Assembly: GCA_900444965.1 (NCBI GenBank)
Contig: UFRQ01000003.1
Span: forward strand, 2,294,001 to 2,358,000
Source of the DNA: [Actinobacillus] rossii
GTDB taxonomy: Bacteria; Pseudomonadota; Gammaproteobacteria; Enterobacterales; Pasteurellaceae
Direction: 5' to 3'
DNA length: 64,000 nucleotides
Under the pieces are notes generated by a model. The model did no database searches, was not told the origin of the DNA, and saw only the letters and a program-made list of their open reading frames with translations. The position numbers and the translations under genes were made by a program. The stretch's first letter is position 1. Every line of letters begins with the position of its first letter. Shown one piece after another: positions 34,138 through 41,567 of this stretch.

Positions 34138-36120
34138 ATGGTAAAACGGTTTTCTCTCAATAATGCAACTCTCTTGGTATTAGGTTGTTTATGTCTAAAT
34201 GTCGCAAACGCAGATTCAATTACCGATAAATTAGAATTTAATAAATCAGATGCTATCGTATCGGATAAGGTATTTTATCAAATCGGCGGTGGAGCAGGTT
34301 ATATGTCTCCGCCTAGTCGAGGAACTACCAAAGCAGTTGAATTAGGTATTGGCTGGAAAGCCAATTTAATGTGTGGCAACTTTGATATTAAAACCACGAT
34401 TAAAAATGATTTAAATGGGCTTAAAGATGGGTTTAAAGACTTGCTAGGCAATGTCATTGATTCCGCTAAAGGTGCAGTTGCAAGTATGCCCGCAATGATT
34501 CTCCAGCGTGCAAATCCGCAACTATACGATTTAATTACTAACGGCGTATATCAAGGGAAATTAGACTTTAATCGTCTAAAAACTAGCTGTGAAGAAATGT
34601 CTCAAACGCTTGCTGACTATACTTTAGGTGGTAAATGGGGGCAAGCTGCAGATTTAGAAAGTTTCAAGGAAATCACATCAAATCAACCTGATGCCAAACA
34701 AGCTAAAAAAGATCTTGAAGATAAACAAGGTAAAGATGGCCGAGCTTGGATTGGCGGGCAAAAGAAAGGTGGAGAAAATCAAGAGCCTATTAATTTAGTG
34801 GGAGATGTGGTAAAAGCAGGCTATAATTTATTAAATAAACGCAATGTTTTAGACACAGGAAAGGTTTCCGAATCTTCATGTGATGGCAATCTATGTAAGA
34901 CTTGGGATAACCCTAAAACTGCAGCAGACTTTTTAACTAAAGTTATTGGGGAACAGTCTATTTCAACGTGCAAAACGGATTGTGGTACTAAAACCAGTGC
35001 AAAAGCAGGTGTGGGATTAAGCCCTGAAATTGAAGAAGAACATGTTCTTACTGTCGGTAAATTAGAAAAAGTGCTCAATATGAATACACCGACTTCAGAA
35101 TCTCTTGCTGAATTAAGTTCTAATACCGTACCTATTACACGTGGATTAATAGAAGCATTACGAGAAGATCCTGATGTAGAAGTATTAAGTCAACGCCTTT
35201 CAGGGGAAATTGCCACATCAAAAGTCATGGAAAAAATGATGCTTTCTCGACGTGCTATTTTAGCTGGTATGCGTGAACCTAATGTGGCAAATAATGCAGA
35301 CGCGCAAGCCGAATTAGAACGCATTTTAAATATTATCGATCGTGAAATATCTCAGGTAAAACTTGAAATGGATATGCAAAAAGCCATTACAAGCAATACT
35401 GCTGCAACTATCTTACAAAATAAAGCTGAACGCGAAGCTCACGCAGGTTCATACAGTTTACCTAAAGATAGTTTAGATAAACGCGTTAAGGAATTGGAAT
35501 ATGGTACGCCTGCTCCATCCGATGGCGAACAAGAAAATAATATTTTTTTACCACGAAAAACCATTACTTTGGGAATACCTAGCACAAGTAATGTTGCGCC
35601 ATTTATGCCTTCATTTGGAGATGCCTATTCCCCAAACACTGACTACAACGGAACAATTCCCAGTAGTTCCATAACAGCAAAAACCAAACAAGAATTTATT
35701 GAACAAGCCTTACCTGTAGCCAAAGAAATCGAAAAAAAGTGGGGCGTTCCTGCTGAGGTCGTCATTGCGCAAGCTGCGCTTGAATCTGGCTGGGGAAAGA
35801 AAGTAAAAGGTAATGCTTATTTTGGTGTAAAAGGAAGTGGTACAAGTGGATCAATTAATTTTGGCACTCACGAAGTTATTAATGGTAAACGGATTGCTAT
35901 TAATGATAATTTTGCTGCATATGGCGATTTTGGCGCAGCTGCTGATGGATATGGTGCATTTCTAACTAAAAATAAACGCTACCGTGAAGCCTTCCAATAC
36001 AAAGATGACCCTATTGCTTTTGCGCGAGCTGTTGCAAAAGCTGGATATGCAACAGATCCTAATTACGCGGATACCTTGACAAAAATCATCAAAGGGAATA
36101 GGTTAGATCAACTAATGTAA
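34138..36120 (+). CDS. TIGR03755 ICE protein fused to a glucosaminidase domain
   Basis: A 660-residue exported protein. Residues about 1-440 match the TIGR03755 family (signal peptide, YQIGGGAGYMSPPSRG, CGNFDIK, and coiled REAHAGSYSLPKDSLDKRV). A low-complexity linker (about 450-515) follows, then a FlgJ-like N-acetylglucosaminidase domain (about 516-660) with AKEIEKKWGVPAEVVIAQAA, LESGWGKKVKGNAYFGVKG and the FAAYGDFGAAADGYGAFL motif. The Glu of the LESGWGK motif is the expected catalytic acid. TIGR03755 proteins usually lack this domain, so the fusion gives the conjugation machine a second wall hydrolase besides the transglycosylase at 53548-54342. Confidence 0.85.
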   Translation: MVKRFSLNNATLLVLGCLCLNVANADSITDKLEFNKSDAIVSDKVFYQIGGGAGYMSPPSRGTTKAVELGIGWKANLMCGNFDIKTTIKNDLNGLKDGFKDLLGNVIDSAKGAVASMPAMILQRANPQLYDLITNGVYQGKLDFNRLKTSCEEMSQTLADYTLGGKWGQAADLESFKEITSNQPDAKQAKKDLEDKQGKDGRAWIGGQKKGGENQEPINLVGDVVKAGYNLLNKRNVLDTGKVSESSCDGNLCKTWDNPKTAADFLTKVIGEQSISTCKTDCGTKTSAKAGVGLSPEIEEEHVLTVGKLEKVLNMNTPTSESLAELSSNTVPITRGLIEALREDPDVEVLSQRLSGEIATSKVMEKMMLSRRAILAGMREPNVANNADAQAELERILNIIDREISQVKLEMDMQKAITSNTAATILQNKAEREAHAGSYSLPKDSLDKRVKELEYGTPAPSDGEQENNIFLPRKTITLGIPSTSNVAPFMPSFGDAYSPNTDYNGTIPSSSITAKTKQEFIEQALPVAKEIEKKWGVPAEVVIAQAALESGWGKKVKGNAYFGVKGSGTSGSINFGTHEVINGKRIAINDNFAAYGDFGAAADGYGAFLTKNKRYREAFQYKDDPIAFARAVAKAGYATDPNYADTLTKIIKGNRLDQLM

Positions 36121-36144
36121 CTTTTCATTATCGAGGAGTATCTC

Positions 36145-36489
36145 ATGAAAAAACAGTTATTTACTTCTATTTTATTAGCTTGTTTCAGCTTAAACATTTA
36201 TGCTGCTCCAGTGAAAACAGAAGATACCGCCTACAAAGCAGTTGAAAAATCCATTTTCAAAAATAAACTCACAGGTCTTAAGGCCAATTGCATTAAGTAT
36301 CGAATCAATGAAAATACAGAACAGTATGAAGTTGATGTATTTGAAATCCATAATAAAAAATGCGGCGGTGACCCAAGTATTGAACGAAGAATGTTTGGCT
36401 ATCTTGTTGATAAAAAAACAGGAGAATTGAAAACAGATGCTATGCGAGATGATATAGATTGGGATGGCGATTATCACCCAATTAAATAA
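36145..36489 (+). CDS. Small secreted protein of unknown function beside the glucosaminidase fusion
   Basis: A 114-residue exported protein (signal about 1-20, ending NIYAA) with CGGDPSIERRMFGYLVDKKT in the second half and two Cys. It starts 24 bp after the glucosaminidase-fusion gene with a GAGGAG signal, and is followed by its own terminator. I do not recognise a family. Linkage to a wall hydrolase raises the possibility of a periplasmic inhibitor, but this is inference only. Confidence 0.65.
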   Translation: MKKQLFTSILLACFSLNIYAAPVKTEDTAYKAVEKSIFKNKLTGLKANCIKYRINENTEQYEVDVFEIHNKKCGGDPSIERRMFGYLVDKKTGELKTDAMRDDIDWDGDYHPIK

Positions 36490-36492
36490 ATG

Positions 36493-36521
36493 AAAGGGCT
36501 AGGTGGAAAACTTAGCCCTTT
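36493..36521 (+). terminator. Terminator after the small secreted gene
   Basis: AAAGGGCTA (36493-36501) and TAGCCCTTT (36513-36521) form a hairpin followed by TACATTTTTTG. It ends the TraU-side transcript. Confidence 0.65.
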
Positions 36522-36605
36522 TACATTTTTTGTGTAAAATTTGTTGATTTTACATTCATTTTGGATTTACTCTTATAAATGGTTAACAACGCTTAGGAGA
36601 AAGTT

Positions 36606-36923
36606 ATGAAAACAAATTTTGGCTATCGTCTAGGAGTTTTAGTTCGTCGTTTTAAAGATTGGGAACACCCAAGCATGTTAAAAAGTCTCTATATTGCTTT
36701 TTGTATATTTATCATATACAAATTACATTTAGTGTTATACATAGCGTTGGGGAGCGTTCTGGTTCTTATTTTTATTATATTATTAGCAGATCTTATGCAT
36801 AATAATAGCTCAGCAGTTCAAAGACAAAAAATAATTAAAGAGATTCAAAATCTACAAAAAGCACAAAATGAATATAATGATGAAATAATCGGAAGTAAAA
36901 ATGGCACAGGAAACGGATGTTAA
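36606..36923 (+). CDS. Small membrane protein, DUF3742-like
   Basis: A 105-residue protein with two adjacent hydrophobic stretches (about 25-60, the helical pair YIAFCIFIIYKLHLVLYIAL and VLVLIFIILLA) and a charged coil after them. The N-terminus YRLGVLVRRFKDW and the location at the end of the TraU-side cluster, facing TraG, fit DUF3742 proteins of PAGI-2-class ICEs. An AGGAG Shine-Dalgarno precedes the ATG. The IS256-type composite insertion begins 54 bp downstream. Confidence 0.6.
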   Translation: MKTNFGYRLGVLVRRFKDWEHPSMLKSLYIAFCIFIIYKLHLVLYIALGSVLVLIFIILLADLMHNNSSAVQRQKIIKEIQNLQKAQNEYNDEIIGSKNGTGNGC

Positions 36924-36968
36924 TAAATCAAAACGGCTGTAATATAGAGAATAAGACTCTCTATATTA

Positions 36969-36976
36969 CAGTGATA
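36969..36976 (+). repeat. Left 8-bp target-site duplication of the composite insertion
   Basis: The word CAGTGATA directly precedes the outer left inverted repeat (GAGCCTCTCCCAC...). The same 8 bp follow the right inverted repeat at 39264-39271. Eight bases is the usual duplication length for IS256-family elements. Confidence 0.85.
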
Positions 36977-37044
36977 GAGCCTCTCCCACAATTTGTGTAA
37001 ATACCTGTTTCTGAGATAATACATTCAGACACAGGTATTTTATT

Positions 37045-37308
37045 ATGAACGAAAAACAACTTCACGCCTTGGCAGCGGAATTTGCCAAAAACCTAAAAAC
37101 ACCGGAAGACCTCAATCAATTTTCACGGATGCTCAAGAAAATTACCGTCGAGGCTGCGTTAAATGGTGAACTGACCGACCATCTTGGTTATGAAAAATAT
37201 CAGCCTAGAAAAGGTAAAAATGCACGTAACGGCTACACATCTAAGACCGTCATTTGTGATGAAGGTGAGCAAGCCAGTTTAGAACATTTCTATGAAAAAA
37301 CTTCTTAA
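37045..37308 (+). pseudogene. 5' fragment of IS256-family transposase
   Basis: The frame starts MNEKQLHALAAEFAKNLKTP like the copy at 38261 (a few changes only) and matches to VICDEGE at about 37268. It then runs into unrelated sequence (QASLEHFYEKTS) and stops. About 75 of some 400 transposase residues are kept, without catalytic residues. Confidence 0.85.
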
Positions 37309-37350
37309 AGATGATAAACTGATGCTAATAGCAACATATGAATCAACCTT

Positions 37351-37854
37351 ATGTATTTATATACGAATTTCTTAGTTAATGGAAGAATTTACGATTTAAC
37401 TCACTTTAATGCTAATACAGTAAAGATAAAAATAGACGATGAATTTTACAATGCTTCATTAGAATTTGGTTGTCATTGCTTTACAGATGAGAAAGAGAAT
37501 GGTCCTTTCTATTGTATAGAGGGAGTACATACTAGATATTGGTCTCAACAACGTTATGAAGATTCATTAGGATTACCTAACATTATTAAAAGAGCTTTAC
37601 TAAATCATTCAACTTATGTAATCCCATTTAAATCAAAATCAGGTGGGACAGAACAATATCATTACTTAGAAGATGGTTATTTTGCTATTTTCTTTTATGT
37701 TAATTCAATCGATATTGTCAAAAAAACAATGAAAATCTATATTGTATCTGCCTATGATAAGACAACATATAATGGTAATCTTCCAAAAGGGAAACCTTAT
37801 AAGTTGTCTTGGATTTTGAGTAAAAGAGTGAAAGGTGAATTTATTTTACCATAG
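37351..37854 (+). CDS. Unknown passenger protein of the composite insertion
   Basis: A 167-residue protein, beta-rich and aromatic, with YCIEGVHTRYWSQQRYED near 50, YHYLEDGYFAIFFYVNSIDI near 110 and a C-terminal NLPKGKPYKLSWILSKRVKG. No signal peptide or membrane segment, and no catalytic motif that I recognise. No good Shine-Dalgarno precedes the ATG at 37351, so the 5' end may have been trimmed by the IS fusion. Its stop lies 2 bp before the promoter of the small RNA. Confidence 0.6.
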   Translation: MYLYTNFLVNGRIYDLTHFNANTVKIKIDDEFYNASLEFGCHCFTDEKENGPFYCIEGVHTRYWSQQRYEDSLGLPNIIKRALLNHSTYVIPFKSKSGGTEQYHYLEDGYFAIFFYVNSIDIVKKTMKIYIVSAYDKTTYNGNLPKGKPYKLSWILSKRVKGEFILP

Positions 37855-37856
37855 GC

Positions 37857-37885
37857 TTGAAAAATATCTATAAATGCTATATTAT
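37857..37885 (+). promoter_or_regulatory. Promoter of the 37892 small RNA
   Basis: TTGAAA (37857-37862) and TATTAT (37880-37885) with a 17-bp spacer. Initiation would fall at about 37892, exactly where the paired structure starts. Confidence 0.6.
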
Positions 37886-37891
37886 ACTTAT

Positions 37892-38036
37892 ACCGATACA
37901 TTACTGGGACAACGAAAGTTGGGTATCGGGTCGGATGAAATACTCCCCTAGCCTGTGAGCAGGATAACCAAAGACAAACGCCTTATTCTAATTTTTTAGA
38001 GCAAAAAGCACCTTTTATATAGGTGCTTTTTGTCTT
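37892..38036 (+). ncRNA. Structured small RNA, possibly C4-like antisense RNA
   Basis: About 145 nt with its own promoter and terminator. ACCGATAC (37892-37899) pairs with GTATCGGGT (37923-37931, one bulge). This stem encloses CAAC-GAAA-GTTG, a perfect stem with a GNRA loop (37910-37921). Further on, CCTG-TGAG-CAGG (37952-37963) forms another hairpin after a CTCCCCTAG stretch. The pattern recalls phage C4 antisense RNAs, but I cannot confirm this. No open frame fits inside. Confidence 0.55.
38003..38036 (+). terminator. Terminator of the 37892 small RNA
   Basis: AAAAGCACC (38003-38012) and GGTGCTTTTT (38022-38031), then TGTCTTTTTA. A strong intrinsic terminator. Confidence 0.75.
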
Positions 38037-38046
38037 TTTAAGCATT

Positions 38047-38184
38047 AATTATCTGCTTCAATCAACTCTTTAACACTTTGAAAAAGTTCACCATCTTCTT
38101 TAAAAAACAGATGTTTTTTAAGTGTGGCAGGGTCTGAACTTATCGTTGTTAAATAATTCTTTGATGACGATTCGAGATTTATCT
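38047..38184 (-). pseudogene. C-terminal scrap of an unknown gene inside the composite insertion
   Basis: A minus-strand frame without a start reads NLESSSKNYLTTISSDPATL and continues to KELIEADN and a stop. It abuts the left end of the second IS copy at 38193, as if the IS had cut a gene. Coding nature is uncertain. Confidence 0.3.
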
Positions 38185-38260
38185 AACGTTTGGAGCCTCT
38201 CCCACAATTTGTGTAAATACCTGTTTCTGAGATAATACATTCAGACACAGGTATTTTATT

Positions 38261-39225
38261 ATGAACGAAAAACAACTTCACGCCTTGGTAGCGGAATTTG
38301 CCAAAAACCTAAAAACACCGGAAGACCTCAATCAATTTTCACGGATGCTCAAGAAAATCACCGTCGAGGCCGCGTTAAATGGTGAACTGACCGACCATCT
38401 TGGTTATGAAAAACATCAGCCTAGAAATGGTAAAAATGCACGTAACGGTTACACATCTAAGACCGTCATTTGTGATGAAGGTGAGATAGAAATTGAGACG
38501 CCTCGTGACCGTGACGGCACCTTTGAACCGCAACTTATCAAGAAAAACCAAACCCGCATCACAGGAATGGATGAGCAGATTATTGCCTTATATGCCAAGG
38601 GAAGAGTTATTGGGCTTTGGATTGCTGAAAATGAGGGGCGAAGTTCTGGGCGAATGTGCTGACAGAGCTTCAAAATCGAGGCTTGAAAGACATTTTTATT
38701 GCCTGTGTAGACGGTTTAAAAGGCTTCCCGGAAGCCATCAATGCAGTCTATCCTAAAACGAAGATTCAGCTTTGCATTGTGCATTTAGTGCGTAACATCT
38801 TGAAATTCGTTTCGTGGAAAGATTACAAAGCCGTCACCGCAGATTTAAAGCAGGTTTATCAAGCCCAGACGGAAGTACAAGCTCGCGAAAATCTGACCGC
38901 ACTTTCGCAAAAATGGCAGGCAAAATACCCGCTTGTGGCGAAAGGCCGGGAAGATAACCGGGCAAATATTGCCACATTTTTTGATTATCCGGCTGATATT
39001 CGTAAAGCGATTTATACCACGAATGCCGTGGAATCGCCTAATAGCGTGATTCGTCGCGTGATTAAAAAACGAAATGTATTCCCGACGGATGATTCAGTTT
39101 TCAAAGTGATTTGGCTTGCGATTAAAGATGCCTCAAAAAAATGGACAATACCGATTCAGAACTGGAAACCGGCGATGAATCGATTTATGATTGATTTTGG
39201 TGATCGCCTAGACGATCACCGTTAA
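38261..39225 (+). pseudogene. IS256-family transposase with internal deletion and frameshift
   Basis: The first 133-codon part starts MNEKQLHALVAEFAKNLKTP and reaches DEQIIALYAKG, then jumps to GLWIAENEG. The expected middle, including the YPIVYLDC-type first catalytic Asp, is missing (the IS is 1071 bp where about 1.3 kb is usual). One G is then lacking in the GAGGGGCG run (about 38636), so the rest (LTELQNRGLKDIFIACVDGL to NRFMIDFGDRL) is out of frame. The second Asp (ACVDG) and the Glu (TTNAVES) are retained. Not functional. Confidence 0.88.
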
Positions 39226-39263
39226 GTTGAAATGGGTGTTTACACAGAATTTGGGATAGGGTC

Positions 39264-39271
39264 CAGTGATA
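39264..39271 (+). repeat. Right 8-bp target-site duplication of the composite insertion
   Basis: CAGTGATA directly follows the right inverted repeat (read inward GACCCTATCCCAAATTCTGT) and equals 36969-36976. Confidence 0.85.
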
Positions 39272-39275
39272 TGTG

Positions 39276-40796
39276 TTATGAATTAATTCTGGAATTGACT
39301 TTAGATTGTAAAGCACTACCAACAGAATCTCCCACTTTTTGACCAGCAGCACTTGCATCTTTTGTTCCATTTGTAAATGTTTGAGCCAATGCACCTAAGC
39401 TAAAACCAGCCCATGAAATAGCTCCAATCCAAATAGCAGGCAATACCAAGAATAATGACCCCATCACAAAATTCACAATAAAATCATCCTCGGTATTTTC
39501 TAAGAAATACGGGTTGATACTATTGTGTGTTGCGGAATTATATAATACGTCCAATAACCACGAATCTAGCCATCTCGCCAGCTCCCACCAGAATGTTAAA
39601 GCAACGAGTGCGAAATGGACAAAGGTAAGGGTAATAATGGTTTTTAATGAATATCCACTCATTACAATGATAAGTGGCATTAAAATCACAATTGACATTA
39701 AGGCAAACGCATGCACCATCGGTAAGACTTGCCGCATTGAGTCTAACGCAGGGAAAATACCGATACTTCCTACGATAGATCCCGCAGACGCTACTAATCT
39801 ATTGGTCGCATTTGCGAATGTTGCATCTAAATTACCACCGTATCCTGGATACACCTTTCCACCTGAAATATTCAGGTTTTCTGGTCTCACGAGTGTACGT
39901 ATCAAAGATTCTTCAATCCCCTCTTTTTTACTGAAAAATTCTTGTACATTCACAGAAAAATTTTGGCGCATATCCGCTAATAAACGGTATTTTAGCCCGA
40001 TCGTATTTTCTGCCCACCATTCATCGCATGTCGGAAATCCACCGCTACCTGTATTTGGCAATCCAGTATCTCGTTTAGCATCATAGGCCCAGAGATTATT
40101 GGGTTGCTGCGCTCGATAACGGGGATAAAGTTCGCTATTAGAGACCAATATACGCCCACCTAACCAACTTACTTCACGCACCTGTGCAGGTGTTAATGAA
40201 ATTTGACTCGTTTGTAGTTTTTGGCGCGCAGGAACATAGCATTGTTGCACAAATTGACGTAATTCTGTCAGCAATGCAGGATCATTGATTTTCTCATGTT
40301 GTACTTCAAATCGAATTTGACGTAAATCAGGCTTACAAGGAATTGCAGCAGTTAATGCGTGCGTTACCCCTTTATTAAGTTGATGGAAAAATCCCCACCA
40401 AAGCGGCACTTTAGCTTGCTTATCACCGAGTTCAGAGATTAAATCACCATAACCACTCTCTTTTGGGGCCTGCGGTACACGATAACCACAGGCTTTTGAT
40501 TGTTCTACATTCAGCTCGATATTATTCAAATGAATAGGTATTGTTGGTGCCATTACAACCACAATGACAAACATTGCGGGGAAATATTGCAAACCTAACC
40601 AACGAATAAGTAATTCGCCTTTGTTACCTTCATCATCCCCTTGTTTTTTAACATCCAACCATGTTTTAAATAAAATTACAATGAGTGGAATTAAGAAGAT
40701 ACCAGTTTGAATCAGGACGGCAAAAATATTGTTATTAATAATCCACGCCAGTAGCGTCAGGAAATATTCTAAATAACTATCAACGGTAAATGTCAT
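39276..40796 (-). CDS. traG: TraG N-terminal-domain conjugation protein
   Basis: A 506-residue inner-membrane protein with TraG_N features: several membrane helices (about 10-45, 70-95 and a C-terminal set about 350-480), and a periplasmic loop with conserved CDEWW (about 262) and CGYRVPQAP. It is a mating-pair stabilisation protein of the MPF_G system. Last gene of the long minus-strand transfer operon. The composite insertion lies 5 bp downstream of the stop and leaves the gene intact. It is shorter than F-plasmid TraG, as usual for this ICE class. Confidence 0.85.
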   Translation of the reverse strand: MTFTVDSYLEYFLTLLAWIINNNIFAVLIQTGIFLIPLIVILFKTWLDVKKQGDDEGNKGELLIRWLGLQYFPAMFVIVVVMAPTIPIHLNNIELNVEQSKACGYRVPQAPKESGYGDLISELGDKQAKVPLWWGFFHQLNKGVTHALTAAIPCKPDLRQIRFEVQHEKINDPALLTELRQFVQQCYVPARQKLQTSQISLTPAQVREVSWLGGRILVSNSELYPRYRAQQPNNLWAYDAKRDTGLPNTGSGGFPTCDEWWAENTIGLKYRLLADMRQNFSVNVQEFFSKKEGIEESLIRTLVRPENLNISGGKVYPGYGGNLDATFANATNRLVASAGSIVGSIGIFPALDSMRQVLPMVHAFALMSIVILMPLIIVMSGYSLKTIITLTFVHFALVALTFWWELARWLDSWLLDVLYNSATHNSINPYFLENTEDDFIVNFVMGSLFLVLPAIWIGAISWAGFSLGALAQTFTNGTKDASAAGQKVGDSVGSALQSKVNSRINS

Positions 40797-40813
40797 TTAC
40801 TTCTCCCATTATG

Positions 40814-41140
40814 TTATGTTAGAAGATAAAATAAATTTAATCCTTCAATCAGGATAACGCTGAAGGTAATCAATAGCTTCGCTTTGAGTGATAAGTTCAC
40901 TTGCTTATTGACAGCAACCATCAACATTAGCACAACAACATAAAGTAAAATTCGCCATAAAAACCAGCCCAAGCGCGTTTCATAAAACCAACTTTGAAAA
41001 TCTACATTGAACATCGAGGTATTGTTCATAACTAAGCTACTCACAAATAAAATACCGATAATGCTGATAATCGCTATGAGCAGTATTTTTAGCGTAGTTT
41101 TTAACCATTGAGGCTTATGGCTTAATTTAACTGAGTTCAT
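40814..41140 (-). CDS. Small ICE membrane protein of unknown function
   Basis: A 108-residue protein from the ATG at 41140, chosen because GAGGG precedes it within the end of the upstream gene; a longer frame starts inside that gene without a signal. Three hydrophobic helices (about 16-38, 58-80, 85-105). No named family recognised. It lies between a small unknown and traG in the transfer operon. Confidence 0.65.
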   Translation of the reverse strand: MNSVKLSHKPQWLKTTLKILLIAIISIIGILFVSSLVMNNTSMFNVDFQSWFYETRLGWFLWRILLYVVVLMLMVAVNKQVNLSLKAKLLITFSVILIEGLNLFYLLT

Positions 41141-41567
41141 CGGTATTTCCCTCAGGGTTACGCACAACATTATCCCCATCTGATGTGGATAACAACAAAG
41201 GGCTACTGATTTTCAAATAAAGTGCTTCAGCTAAAAACATAGCAAACCAATAGGCATCAATATGATCAGCTACATCAATAATAAGACGTGCTGGCCATTG
41301 TTCCATATTAAGCTGAGGTAATAGAAAACGCCCTGTGATATTCAGTAAAATGGGCAATTTATCTTTATCCCCCTCAAGCTCCAATCCCCAATAATGACGT
41401 ACTACGCGGTGAGGATAAAGCATGATGGATTTGCCTTGTCCAATTTTTTCTGCCACAGAACGACAAAATGCTTGTAGCATTGCCAAAATATCTGGTGATG
41501 TTACGCTTAATGTGTCTTTTCGGGGACTTGCTTCAAATAAATAAACAGGTTGAAGTGTAGTTGTCAT
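41127..41567 (-). CDS. Conserved ICE transfer-operon protein of unknown function
   Basis: A 146-residue soluble protein. It begins MTTTLQPVYLFEASPRKD, with an LPQLNMEQWPARLIIDVADH segment near 95 and FAMFLAEALYLK near 115. The start overlaps the end of the VirB4-like ATPase gene (ATGA) and the end overlaps the next gene by 14 bp, so production is coupled. No recognised domain; the position after the ATPase is typical for unnamed genes of PAGI-2-class ICEs. Confidence 0.65.
   Translation of the reverse strand: MTTTLQPVYLFEASPRKDTLSVTSPDILAMLQAFCRSVAEKIGQGKSIMLYPHRVVRHYWGLELEGDKDKLPILLNITGRFLLPQLNMEQWPARLIIDVADHIDAYWFAMFLAEALYLKISSPLLLSTSDGDNVVRNPEGNTDELS

Larger units (their letters stand above)
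36977..39263 (+). mobile_element. Composite IS256-family insertion with passenger gene and RNA
   Basis: A 2.3-kb unit flanked by the 8-bp duplication CAGTGATA. Left part: a 5' fragment of an IS256-type element (36977-37268). Middle: a 167-residue gene, a promoter-RNA-terminator unit and a decayed tail (37269-38192). Right part: a second IS copy (38193-39263) with its own left inverted repeat, starting GAGCCTCTCCCACAATTTGT like the first, and a matching right inverted repeat ending at 39263. The duplication at the outermost ends shows that the unit inserted as one piece, 5 bp after the TraG stop. Both transposase genes are defective, so transposition would need help in trans. Confidence 0.8.
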
